64,000 bases of DNA from Sipunculus nudus (GCA_026874595.1 CM049320.1:53597070-53661069); one strand, 5' to 3'; positions 47,938-58,997 are shown, numbered from the stretch's first letter. Made by a program: numbers and translations. The notes: generated from the sequence alone by a model not told the origin.

Positions 47938-47939
<2 letters not shown>
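47594..47939 (-). repeat. CGCCTAGGCG-palindrome block, copy 3 (inverted)
   Basis: Reverse-complement copy of the 44778 and 45722 blocks, with (TA)n again at the GAGACGAG end (47940-47968). Because it lies outside the tandem duplication and in the opposite orientation, the block is an independently moving unit. Confidence 0.85.
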
Positions 47940-47971
<32 letters not shown>

Positions 47972-48069
47972 AACTGTTTTAACATTTTAATATTATCTAT
48001 TACAGTAGTTGAATTGTATAGATATGTAATAGTAATACAGCTGTTCTGATTCTTTGATTCACACACATA

Positions 48070-48751
48070 TACGGTGCCCGTACGGATACCGTACCTGGCT
48101 GTCCGACGCCCGGCCGCCGCTTCAACTTTAGCGCTTGCACTGTCAGCCGTGGTCCCGATCCGCCGTACTTGCAAGTGCGTGCTATCTACTTACAAAACAT
48201 GGGCACAATTTAGGCATCCGTACGTGGCGAGTACTGCCTCAGGAGGAATTTGGGAGCAGGCAGACACGCCGTAGCACTTTTAGTGCACGAGGAAGTTTCG
48301 ATGCGTTCGGGCTGCGATCGGGCTACGGATTCATCCCCAGTACGGGTGACGCGCGTGCCCTCGACAGCCAATAATCGCACAACCACTGACCCTGCGAGTC
48401 TGTTTAATTTTTCCCACCGTAGTTTGCTCTATGGACGGCGCGCTACGTGTTAAGTGCGTCGTCCGTGCATACCCGGCACTTCCCTAGTTCAACTGTCCCA
48501 TGAGCACGCAGAACTCACTTGGACCGTACCGAGAAAGCACGCGCTCCGCATTTACAACGCACGTTGTGCGCACTGATATCAGCAGTACATATATTCCGAG
48601 CCTGTTGCCTCTCCCGTATCAAGGCAAGTAATGCCACGTCGTGCTCATGCGCTACCAATTCAAGCGGAACCCGGAGTTTCTGCAATGGGATGGGAGACAT
48701 CATCAGGCAGCAGCAGCAGCAGGGCATTTCTAGAGAACCTCGTAGAGTCGT

Positions 48752-48787
<36 letters not shown>

Positions 48788-49100
48788 CCGACCCCGAACA
48801 CCGGGCGGAAAAACTGACATTCATTGAACATATACGCACTTAGTACATGCTTAGTACATGCTACATGCTACTTAGTGAGGACACCGCACGTGAGCAGCAC
48901 CTGTAATTACAGCCTCCGTACGATAACGTGGCCATCGCACGGAGATCGTACGTTACAAGCACGTTGTAGGCACGTATTACTCACCACGTGCGCAACGTAC
49001 GATGTACGTAACCGCTCACGGCCAGGCGTGGCGTGCGGTTTACGTACTTACACCTTGCGCAACCGTGCGACGGACGTGCATTGACGTACTCCCTCCCTGT
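48070..49100. other. GC-rich island rich in CGTACG/ACGTACG words
   Basis: About 1 kb of much higher GC and CpG content than its surroundings, with many CGTACG-type palindromic words, a short CAG run at about 48707-48720 and a (TA)n tract at 48755-48784. Overlapping frames of ~60-100 residues exist on both strands, but none is flanked by convincing splice sites or shows a recognised domain. It may be a DNA transposon remnant (Harbinger-like elements often carry such words) or a CpG-rich regulatory island. Confidence 0.4.
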
Positions 49101-49205
49101 TATTGCCACACCTTCAAGGGGTGTATCCAGGATTTTTTTGCTGGATGGGTCGTGATCATTATATTTTTTACCTTTTCCAAGGGCGTGCGCAGGAATTTAG
49201 CCAAG

Positions 49206-49226
49206 GGGGGGGGGGGGGGGGGGGGA
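49206..49226. repeat. Poly-G run
   Basis: Homopolymer of about 20 G. It generates the glycine-rich frames around it. Confidence 0.9.
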
Positions 49227-49830
49227 GCTTACAAGTTGGAAGCCCTTCCCAAGGTGAAGGTGATAAAAAATTAAATTATCAATGGACAAGTTTTTGCTCA
49301 ATGTTAATCAGGGTAGGGTTGACAGCGGTCAGGGAAAATTCAGGGAAAAAATTTTTTTTTCAAGGTCAAAGAAAATTCGTGGAATTCTTTGATATTTTGG
49401 GAAGTCAGGAGAAAGTCAGGGAATTTTTAATGGCTGTGGCGATCGCATTTAGCCACCCCCGTAGGTTTAAAGGTCGGAAGGCGACGGATAAATAAATAAT
49501 AACAGTAATATCAGTATACGCGTGGGTTCAAACTTATTTATCATTTCGATCGTATGCACAACAGTATTTATTGGCCTATGATTTTCTTTTAGTAAAATAA
49601 GTTAGCAGGGACAATTTTTTGCCAAATATCTGCAGTTTTTGTTGATGACATATTAATATTTTTTGTTTACATTTCTTTAAGGATTACTTAGCATTAAACA
49701 GATAAATGAATCATTAGCCAAATCATAAAGTTAAACGTTTCAGTTAAAAGTATACATTAACAGCTCTATAAATAGTGATCAATTGAAAGTCCAGCTCAAT
49801 GAACAAGTCTGCTAACTTACCCTTTAATGG

Positions 49831-50150
49831 GTGTTTCCATGTGCACGTAATCGTATATGCGTGAAAAATCGCTCATATGATTTTGTAACTAGGGAGTTTC
49901 TATGTGTCTGTCAGCTTATATGTATGCGTATGTGCGTATATGCGTGACAATCGCCACAGGAACGATTTTCACGCATAGGGTCTGCGTTAACTCGGCAATT
50001 CTTGGTAAAATGACGTCACTTTAGGGTCTTTTTGTGGAAGGCCAGTTCGATCCACTGTACAAATATCTTAGTCTGCCAGTTACGCTCATGGAAACATTTT
50101 TTCCACGCATATACGCACATACGCATATACGCGCATATGCAAACATTGCA
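49831..50150. mobile_element. MITE-like element with inverted GCGTATATGCGTA-rich arms
   Basis: GTTTCCATG at 49833 is mirrored by CATGGAAAC at 50087. TATGCGTATGTGCGTATATG at about 49922 is mirrored around 50106-50130. A related direct word, CGTATATGCGTGA, lies at 49852. The arms can fold over a ~160 bp loop. No coding frame. Confidence 0.65.
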
Positions 50151-51119
50151 TGCTTAACTGGTCTGATTTGAAAGGTTTATATATAGAAAAAAAATTATAT
50201 TTAGAGCATATTGCATGTCCGAGTTCGCTCTTTAGGATATATTTTGGGTTTATGTATTATTCAGTGTTTGCGGATTGATCTATCATGTATATTATCTTTA
50301 GCGACTGAGTTGTGTTTGTGGGTGCTCTCAGTTCTGTTGCTTTCTTTAACCTACTAACTCATTTTTACACTGACTGGTTTACACATCGTCGATTTCAACG
50401 CGAAGAGTCCCGGTATGCTGTTTCGATGTACTCCCGATATGTTCCGCATTGACTCCGATTTTCATTTTTGAAAATGTAAAAAAAATATCCAGATGTCAAC
50501 CCGAAATGCCCCGATGTGTCCAAGATGTTAAGCTAATGTTACTCCATGACAAGTCGATGTCATATAGGGGGCGACATCGGCGATGACCAATTGTAAATAA
50601 CTGCGTATAAGTAATATGCAATGTCTTGCAATTACCACGCTTGGCTCGATTGGCTAAGACAATGACATTTGAAAAGACTTGCTAGGAATCGTACCTGAGC
50701 TGATCAGGCTGTAGACTTTGCCTCGAACAGAAAGTGCGCCAAAAAATTCACCAGATGTTCCAGTGATCCGCAGCTCCAGTTTCTAGTGTATCTTTGTGGC
50801 AAATGGGGACTATGTTGCTTATTTGTTCCCTTTCAAAAAAGAGAAATCTTAAAGGTCTTGAAAAAAATGACTACTTTTGTGTAGATTACATGCACCAATT
50901 ATTTAATTGAATCATATTTTTTTTGTTGATAAACACACACATTTCTACGCATATTGTATTCCTAACAATAATAAAAAAAAATTGGCCCAAGGGCAAGGAC
51001 GATCGTCTGAATTTGACAAACAAGCGATGCATGTTTTAATTATTATTATATTATTAATGTTGTGATTTTGGGAAAATATTTTTTGAAGATAGAATGACTT
51101 CCAGAGTGCTCAGAAATAG

Positions 51120-51690
51120 GCGTTTTGCCCATAGTCCTTAGAAAATATTATGCAGTGACCTCATTTAGGCCAAGAAATCCCTAGATACTGATTTCTATGT
51201 ATATTGCTACGATTTGCTCACAAATTTTCAAGATTTTACAGGGCAATCCCTGGATCTCAATTAAATAAGAAGTTTCTATATATAAAGGTCCGATTTCTAA
51301 CATTTGCCAAAATGCTCAAATCATGTCTTTTACTTATCTCACAGAATATAGGTGATCTTTTTCCCTATAGCTCCACAGTGACCTTATTTCATGTTCCCAA
51401 GAACATTTACCCAGGACCTTGATTAATATAACATTAGAAGATTCTAGGCCCAACGGATATAATCGGTGATCTGTCAGGGTGTTCTAAATCGTGCATGTCT
51501 TTAGCCTTTAGGCCGTAGAATATAGATAACCATGACCTTATTTCATGTTTCCAAGGAGATTTGCCTAGATATTCCTTGTGTTGCGTTTAAAGATTCTGAA
51601 CCTAACAGATACGGTTTCCGCTATTATGATATTCAGGGCGCTCAAAATCATATTTTCGGCCAATGGGTTGGCGAATTTAAATAAGGTAAA
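51120..51690. repeat. Second array of the GCAGAATATAGGTCA family
   Basis: Units with (C/G)AGAATATAG(G/A)T, GTGACCTTATTTCATGTT(C/T)CC and ACATTAGAAGATTCTAGG recur every ~175 bp and match the array at 20820-21720. Confidence 0.75.
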
Positions 51691-52032
51691 CAAAATCTAA
51701 CCCCCTCAGAGATTGTTTGAAATCTAAAATTTTGTTTTTGGATATCCTATTTTTCTCAATCAATTCATATATACAGGCTGTACACAGGCGCAAAAATTAG
51801 GAAAGCTACTTATGACCTATAGTTTGACCAGGCTGTTCTCGTGCTGTTCTTTGTTGTGTTCATCAGATGTGTATGAAAAGTGGCTTAAACTTTTGATCAA
51901 GAAGGCAAAAGCAAGCTAGCCCAGGTCACAGGTCCGATGTTGTTGTTCAAAATAAAAAGCCTCAGTTTCTACTTTTTCGGCTTATGCACAGAGTTAGACT
52001 CACTTAGCGTCAGGGGTGACAGTTACTGGTGT

Positions 52033-52189
52033 CAGGTGCGGATCCGGGATGGGGTGGGGGGCGAAGGCCATCAATATATTTTTAAACCAATTTTAAACCA
52101 TGACAGGTAAATTGCTCGGAAGAATCACCCAATGACACCCGTTGACCGCCCCCTCCCCCACCTCGCCAAAATTTCTGGATCCGCGCCTG
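52033..52189. mobile_element. 157-bp MITE-like inverted repeat
   Basis: CAGG(T)GCGGATCC at the left is mirrored by GGATCCGCGCCTG at the right, and GGTGGGGGGCG by CGCCCCCTCCCCCACC. The ends are CAGG...CCTG. No target duplication is clear. Confidence 0.6.
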
Positions 52190-52639
52190 TTGGAAAAGTG
52201 TATATTCGATCAAATTGTTAGGATTAATTTTAAATCAGTGATGTTTGAGTATAGAAAGGATATATTTTATTCAGTTTTCTGGAAATAATATGTTGTTGTC
52301 CTGAATGTGACTCAAATCAGATAAACAATGGCGGAATTCAATACCACACACTGAAATTACCTGAACCAATCACAGAACCGGTATCTAATGTCTAACCGTC
52401 AGGTCAGGACTGTCGTGCCAAATGCATAACACGACATGACCTATGCATGAGCAGCAGCTTCAAATGAAGATTTTATTTGTCCAACATATCTAATAGACTA
52501 AGAGGGTGTCATCCTATAATATTACTTAATTAAAACAGTTTTAACTAGGGCCTGCGCCTTACAAATACAACTTGATGAGCTAAATGTAAAAGGCTAAGGC
52601 ACGTCCTGACAATTTACGAAATTAGGTGCCCCTAAAAAT

Positions 52640-54250
52640 TTGTTGGACCGATTTTATGGGGGGGGGGGGGAACTTGAAGCGAATGGCTCAGTTTCAGAAT
52701 TGCTGGATTTGGGACAGAACTACGTCATGCAATTGGCAAGGTCTTTGGACTCATTGCTAGTACCTGTTCAATGTCTTTCGCTTGATGGAATCAAAGATTC
52801 GGCAAGCATTTTGGTCAGTTGCGTATGTCTGTTTGTCTGTCTGTCTGTTTGTTCGTTTGTCTGCACTCTCCTGGCCACAATTTCCCCCAATTACCTTGAA
52901 ACTTTCAGAAATGATGGAAAATTAAATTTATAGGTGCCCTAGTGTTTTTGTTGAAATGGGCCGAATGTCAAGGTCATCGAAAAACCTCGAAACCTTCTTT
53001 TCCTCATTTCTTGGTCAAAAGTTGTCGTATCAACCTCATTCTTCCCTCGATTTGTTCGTCTCTCCATTCCCCATGTCATGTTATGTTCAACCTTTGTTGG
53101 CCTTGTGTCATCTTGTCAGTATGTCTGTCTGATTCAGGGTTGTTGTCAATTTTGTCAACGGCCTTGGTGTTCTGTCTGACATTTAGCAAACTACAGGTCA
53201 TAATTTTGCCGCAATCACCTTCAAAATATTAGAGATGATAGACAAGCTAAATTCTAGGTAGCCTTTTGTTTTTATTAAACAGGTTAAAGGTCAAGGTCAA
53301 GGCCTTAAGAAACCTCGAAACCGTATTTTCCTCAAAACTTGGTAAAAAAATTCCCGTATCAACCTCATTCTTACCTTATTTTATTTGTCTTCCCATTCCT
53401 CATACAATGGTATGACCAACCTTTGCTGGCCTTGTGTCACCTAGTCAGTATGTCTGTCTGTTCCTCTTATGTTGTCAATTTGGTCAACGGCCTTGATGTT
53501 CTGTCTGACATTTAGGACACTACAGGGCACAGTATTGCCGCAATCACCTTGAAACTTTCAGAGAGGACGGAAAATTAAATTTCTAGGTGCCCTATAGTTT
53601 TTGGTTGAAATAGGTCAATGGTGTCTACAGGCTACAATTTCGCCACATTAACTTTGAAACTTTTAGAGATGATGGAAAACTAAAATTCTAGGTGGTCTAT
53701 TTTTTTGGTCAATTTGGGTAATTAGCAGGGGCATCGAAAAACCTCAACATTTTATTTTCCTCATAACTCCGTCGAAAACGGTCGTATCAACCTTATCCTA
53801 AGGTCATTTTGTTTGTCTTACCATTCCCCATATCATGGTATGATCAAACTTTGTTGACTTTGTATAACCTTGTCAGTATGTCTGTCTGTTCCTCTGCTGT
53901 TGTCAATTTTCTCAACGATGTTCTATCTAACATTTTAGCAAACTACAGGCCAAAATTATGCAGCAATCACCTTGAAACTTGTAGAGATAATGAAAACTAA
54001 AATTCTAGGTAGCCTGTCGTTTTTGGTAAAAATAAGTCAAGGTAATCGAAAAACCTAGAAACTTTATTTTCCTCATAACTTAGTCAAAAATGGTCGTATC
54101 AGCTTCAACTCTACCTCATTTTATTTAGCTTTTCCTTACCTCGACCGTTTGCTTTCCATAAGGACAAATGACCTTGTCTTTTAACCTTTTCATTTCCACA
54201 TTTTGCCTTCCAGCAAACGTTCACCCTCAGGTTGCCTAGTTTTTTTTTCA
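52640..54250. repeat. Tandem array of ~300-430 bp units with TATGTCTGTCTG
   Basis: TATGTCTGTCTG (or a variant) recurs at about 52825, 53119, 53448 and 53876. Around it run GGCCTTGTGTCA, TTGTCAATTT(T/G)GTCAACG, CGCAATCACCTT and CCTCGAAAC segments in the same order. The four plus-strand frames of 63-97 residues are repeat by-products. Confidence 0.85.
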
Positions 54251-54379
54251 TTGTGAAAAGGCCCTAAAAATGTCGTTGGAAAAATGTGGACCTTTTGAAA
54301 ATTTTGGAGTGGGGCTCGTACGTAAAAAATGTCGTTGGAAAAAAATGTGGACCTTTTGTACGACCCCCCCCCCCCCCTT

Positions 54380-54640
54380 TCCCCATACAACCATGAATAG
54401 GAATCCCAGACAAATTCTGACCGAGCTATTGTGAATTGCCCATGTAACGAGTAACACATCTGATCTCATCGGAAGTGAACGGTTCTCAAAGATCAGTGTC
54501 AGCGTGGGGAATTCCGACATCTAAATTTCCGGATAATAACCAGCCTTCCCGAGGTTATAGACCACCTGAACATAGCCTTAAACAGATTTTATGTTACTGA
54601 ATAGACACCCAGGCGTTTATTCAAGTAGCTATACTCACAA
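54380..54640 (-). pseudogene. Second decayed block matching 33654-34090
   Basis: Shares GAATTCCC, TTCACAATAG(C/T)TCGGTCA, CTGGGATTCC and AATAAACG(C/T)CTGGGTG in the same order with 33654-34090. The VDSNRIH segment is deleted here. Minus-strand pieces such as IHNSSVR occur in both. It is probably a further remnant of the same gene family, with a poly-C run at its left edge. Confidence 0.5.
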
Positions 54641-54755
54641 CGTCAACGACAACTGTTAATGTGTAAAGGTATTGGCTATTATTTCTATATTATTTATATG
54701 AGCTATAGAAAATACTCTAATTAAACGTCTTCCCATATAATTCTTCATTTCACGT

Positions 54756-54761
<6 letters not shown>

Positions 54762-54820
<59 letters not shown>
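54762..54820. repeat. (TA)n microsatellite
   Basis: Alternating TA run. Confidence 0.95.
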
Positions 54821-54823
<3 letters not shown>

Positions 54824-54984
54824 ATTACTATTATATTTCAAGAGCTATTTTATATACTTTAATTAAAAACCTTGCTTTATAATTGGGGCTGGGGGATGGT
54901 ACGTATGGTTCACCCTGTTACAAGGCCCCCTGTGTGGGTAGTGAGCGGATCCCATCACCTACATTGAGAATGGAAATTGCGTCC

Positions 54985-54985
<1 letters not shown>

Positions 54986-55056
<71 letters not shown>
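54986..55056. repeat. (TA)n(TG)n compound microsatellite
   Basis: TA run followed directly by a TG run. It lies downstream, in ribozyme sense, of the hammerhead at 55069-55127. Confidence 0.95.
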
Positions 55057-55058
<2 letters not shown>

Positions 55059-55068
55059 AGGTATGTGA

Positions 55069-55127
55069 TGAATCTGGATCACGACCGTCGGTTTCGCCTC
55101 GTCGGCTCGTCAGGTGACTGAAATTCA
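55069..55127 (-). ncRNA. Type I hammerhead ribozyme
   Basis: On the minus strand the order is stem I, CTGACGA, stem II, GAAA, stem III, GGTC (cleavage after C), stem I. Stem I has UGAAU/AUUCA and (G)UCAC/GUGA(U), separated by an internal loop. Stem II is GCC/GGC with loop GACGA. Stem III is only ACC/GGU with a 3-nt loop. All core bases (CUGANGA, GAAA, a UC cleavage site) are present. A very short stem III with an internal loop in stem I is typical of hammerheads in animal Penelope-like and small retroelements. Confidence 0.82.
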
Positions 55128-55424
55128 ACTAGTTGCGATATTGGTTTTTATAATTTCTTTTTAGCACGGTTGGGGTCCCTTGGACCATGGCAGCAGTTGG
55201 AAACAATTTCCGAACGTTTGTTCAAAATGTTCTTTTGTTTTGAGTTTTTGATTGCTAGTTTTTGTTTCTGTGCCTATATTAATGAAATGTTATAAATGCT
55301 AATGGATAGACTTTGCAAAGACGAAGCCTGTGAATGCCAGTGCCACTCTAAGTGATTGAGTTAACTAGTTTTTTTTATTATAACTTTGTATAACCTATTC
55401 AGACATGGGGTCTATTACAGTTGT

Positions 55425-55552
55425 TTTATTACTATTACAATTACTATTACTTTCAATTTCTGATATTACTATTACTTTTACTATTACCACATTTTATCTT
55501 CTATTACTATTATTATTACTGGGGTATCTATTACTATTTCTATTACTATTAC
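55425..55552. repeat. Imperfect (ATTACT)n repeat
   Basis: TTACTATTAC-type words repeat over ~125 bp. Confidence 0.85.
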
Positions 55553-55619
55553 TTAAACTGGTCGGATGATTCTACACCTTGCGCAGCCAAGAGTGCTATA
55601 AACTAGCACTACAGTCACA

Positions 55620-57025
55620 TGTTTAAATAATATTAAAAGCACCTATATTATCCAGTTACCTACACAACTATCTTATACTGTGTCTGTCATTTACAAGAAG
55701 CCTAATGACACTGAAGCTCTTAATTATTTCAGTGTCTTTAAATCTGTTTTTTATATATATTTTGAAACCTCAGTGATCGTTATTAGGGCATTTCAAGTCA
55801 ATATTATAAGATAATTGTATGAACTCTTGAAAACATGTAATTTGAAAGCAACCCATTTTAAAGGTCCCGGCATATGAAAATATTGGTTTATAATTATGTG
55901 CATACTTGTATATTTTTTCTTCATATATATTTCACATAAATTTATTTTTATAGTACATACTTTAGATTTAATCTCCTTCTCGTAGTTAATAAATAAAGAT
56001 TTTCAGTGTAGCTTAAAATTGTCTCCAGAGGAATAATTCATGATTATTGCAAATTATTATTTAGTATCAAAGCTGACAATTCAGTCCTTTTTGTATGTAT
56101 CAGGAGAGGAATTTATGTAGGGTATGTCATGTTTCTCAATCTTTATTAATATATCAAATAAAAATACTGTTTACGTTACGATTCTCGACAGAACCAAACT
56201 GGAGACAAAAGTACCCCATCTTCTCGGGTTTATATGTTCATTTGGATGTAATGCCATGTTTTATTCCATCGCATAGTACATCTGGATAGTAAACAGAGAA
56301 GTGGTAAATTTTACAATATTGTTAGCATGCATGGCCTTTATTCTTCAGGAATGCCCTTCTTCATTGCAGCAAAAACCAGCATAGGATAATTTTTGAATAA
56401 GGAAAGATATTAAAACTTACATCAATTTTACAAAACAAATAAAATATTATTTAAATCACTTTCACAATAAATTTGGTATTAAACAATCCTGTACTTTAAA
56501 TTTTGTACATAACAGGATCTAATTATTTGATATCAAAATTTATGTTAAATAATAAAATATTAACAGTTACTTGTATTCTCATATTATGTAATCAAATAAA
56601 TTAATATTTTGGAAAAATGGTTCATTCAATTTTCAAATTATAAATTTGCCTGGTGGCATTCTAATGACTTATTAAACATATGAATTTTATTTCCTCATGT
56701 TTTCAATTTTCGATTTCAACAATGAACCTCAGCCATGAGAACAACATTGTACATCGCCACCTGGGTGACGTTCACAAACAATCCTTATATTTCATTTAGT
56801 AATAATAATGAATAAGTGATCAGTAAATATTAGGATTTATAAACACTAAAACTTGTACCGACCAACCAATCATTCACTTTAGATATACAAGCAGATTTAA
56901 TGATCAGCAGTGCTACATTCAAACGGTCAGTACCGGCATGTATGGAAAGCTTTGAAAGATTCTAGTTTTTTTACAAGTATCTGTCGGCTGCTGGTGGAAG
57001 TTTTCTTGAATTGCTGACGTATCGC
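55620..57025. other. No gene seen; AT-rich DNA
   Basis: No splice-flanked coding segment or matched repeat. Confidence 0.5.
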
Positions 57026-57026
57026 A

Positions 57027-57030
<4 letters not shown>

Positions 57031-57080
<50 letters not shown>

Positions 57081-57100
57081 AATATATATATATATATATA
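57031..57100. repeat. (TA)n microsatellite
   Basis: TA run with a TTTAAA interruption. Confidence 0.95.
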
Positions 57101-57466
57101 ATCGCGTTGCAGGCGGTAAGTCATTTCCTATTAAATTGTCTGTCTTAATCATAATTAGAAAATAAAATATATAGATATGAATCATATCACTCGGAGAGTT
57201 CAACGTTTTCTTATTTAAAAAAAATTATAGTCATACATTTTTAGCACGTTATGTTTATAATATTCTAAAATGCAAATTATGGAAATAATATGTTTGATAC
57301 GACACTTATTAAAAATGTGCTATCGTTCTAATTTAGATTTACATGCACCCGTTCTGCAATTAAATTTTAGAGGGCGTTTTCTGTTTGGAAAAAAAATCGA
57401 CAGCTTCACCTAAAACGTCTAGTTTTATACTAGCATAAAACAAAACAATGTAGTTCATAGCCTTAC

Positions 57467-58185
57467 CTAGTTATCATCACAAGAAAGGATGTTGTGCAAT
57501 GATGCACAAATTTTCCTTTCATCATCAGCAACATCGCTTAGTTCAAGTGCCAATTTTCGAAGCTTATTTCCAGGAGAGGCCATAAATTGTGTTTTCACAT
57601 TTAAACCAACAAGAATTGCCTCGACAGCCGTTGCGCCATTTTCCTCAGGTGATATTGTATTCAATCTAGCTGCACTTATCAATGCCCCAACGGTTTTTGT
57701 CACCAGTCGTACAGTATCATACAGATATTCCTCTCCTGACCCTGCATCTTTGTTCTCGTCAAGTCGTTCAAGCACAATCTTCAGTCTCATTCTATCTATA
57801 GTCCCTGCTTGTTGCATGAAGGAATGCATTAAAGTGATGGCCTTTTCCGTCAATTTTGCATGGCTGTCATAAAGTTTTCTGAACTTTTCATTCATTATAA
57901 TTCCATGGACTAACTATGCAATGCTTGATGCCGCTGTGAGAGATTTTCCAGCAATCCGTAAACCTAGGCAAATTGTCTTGGCCCCGGGGTTGGGTATTAG
58001 GCTCATTCCAAGACCGGGCAGAAAGCTGATGTTCCCCACCTTTCCTGTAGTATCATACCTTTGCATTGCGATATCTATATCTTGTCTGCCGGAAAGGCAT
58101 TGCCTTCGATAACATCTTTATGAAGAGGTATCAGTTCTTCAAGGGTTTCAAGCAACTCCTTCAGGTTACCTGTAGCCTCATTCTG
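57467..58185 (-). pseudogene. Paralog of the helical/LRAT-like gene, one frameshift and one stop
   Basis: The exon starts after a TATCTCTTACAG acceptor (58186 side). A first frame reads to LEELIPLHKDVIEGN and stops at about 58080. The next frame carries a GKVGNISFLPGLG stretch and MSLIPN, which lines up with MSLLPN of the intact gene, then a Gly/Ala-rich helix. It meets TAG (57917-57919) where the intact gene has Lys. The frame then continues open for 142 codons and ends GNKLRKLALELSDVADDE, matching AGRRLRRLASKLRQEAKHE. The final TAG touches GTAAGG, the same place as the donor in the intact gene. The hydrophobic/Gly-rich stretch here is closer to apolipoprotein L than in the intact copy. Read as a pseudogene; two sequencing errors could also explain it. 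Confidence 0.75.
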
Positions 58186-58187
58186 TA

Positions 58188-58191
<4 letters not shown>

Positions 58192-58228
<37 letters not shown>
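58192..58228. repeat. (TA)n microsatellite at the acceptor of the paralog
   Basis: Abuts the TCTCTTACAG acceptor of the 57467-58185 exon on one side and the hammerhead-like core on the other. Confidence 0.95.
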
Positions 58229-58229
<1 letters not shown>

Positions 58230-58237
58230 TATTAACT

Positions 58238-58292
58238 GCTCTGTTTCGCAAGGGTCATAGAGACCCTCACTCGTCAGGAATACTGAGTCGTC
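58238..58292 (-). ncRNA. Hammerhead-like core, probably degenerate
   Basis: The minus strand has CTGACGA, a 9-bp stem II (GTGAGGGTC/GACCCTTGC) with loop TCTAT, then GAAAC. Stem III and the cleavage site are not clear (a GTT follows after six bases) and stem I does not pair well with the TA-rich 3' side. It is probably an eroded copy of a ribozyme-bearing element. Confidence 0.45.
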
Positions 58293-58926
58293 TTTTCGGG
58301 ACTCTTGAATGTTTAACGGGGGATTTGTAACTGGTAGGTGTTTGGTTCTGTGTCTGCATGTCGCTGTAATTTCATTTCTTTTGTTACGGGTGCATAATAA
58401 AATAATGTAAAGCTAAGTTATAGCTGCATACCAAACATTGGTCAAATTATAGCAGCACACAACAGGCCTCTACTGAACAAATTCAATGCGCAGCAAACTG
58501 CGTCGAAGAAATGCATCTGCAGAGACAAGCAGAATTGCCCATTGGATTTGGAGGGTCATTCTCAACAACATACATGGTGTACCGGGCCACCGTGATACGG
58601 TCAGACAACATCCGAGAAGAAACATACATCGGCTTAATAGAAACCACATGTAAAACACGTCTTACGGCCCACGCATCCAAAAATGACGAAGTTCAAGGAC
58701 ACATCTGGAAACTGAATGACGTGAATGTGCATAACACCATACAGTGGAAAACTATTCCAAGCTTATGGGGTGCACAAAAATGTTTCGGCGGAATTAACCT
58801 TGAAAATGAAAGTCCAAGTCTCAATTATCGAACTCGTCCGAGATTTTGGTAGAAACAATTTGTGTTTAAATTTTGTTGCAGCCCTACAAAAGTTACCGCT
58901 TCAGAAAATATCCTACAGAAGACGCG

Positions 58927-58995
<69 letters not shown>
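58927..58995. repeat. (TA)n microsatellite
   Basis: Alternating TA run; it produces the Tyr-Ile frames nearby. Confidence 0.95.

Positions 58996-58997
<2 letters not shown>

Noticed and set aside
48515-48820. 101-residue minus-strand frame in the GC island, possibly a Harbinger protein
   Set aside because: The resemblance was too weak to name, and the frame runs into (TA)n; overlapping frames on both strands are expected in GC-rich DNA.
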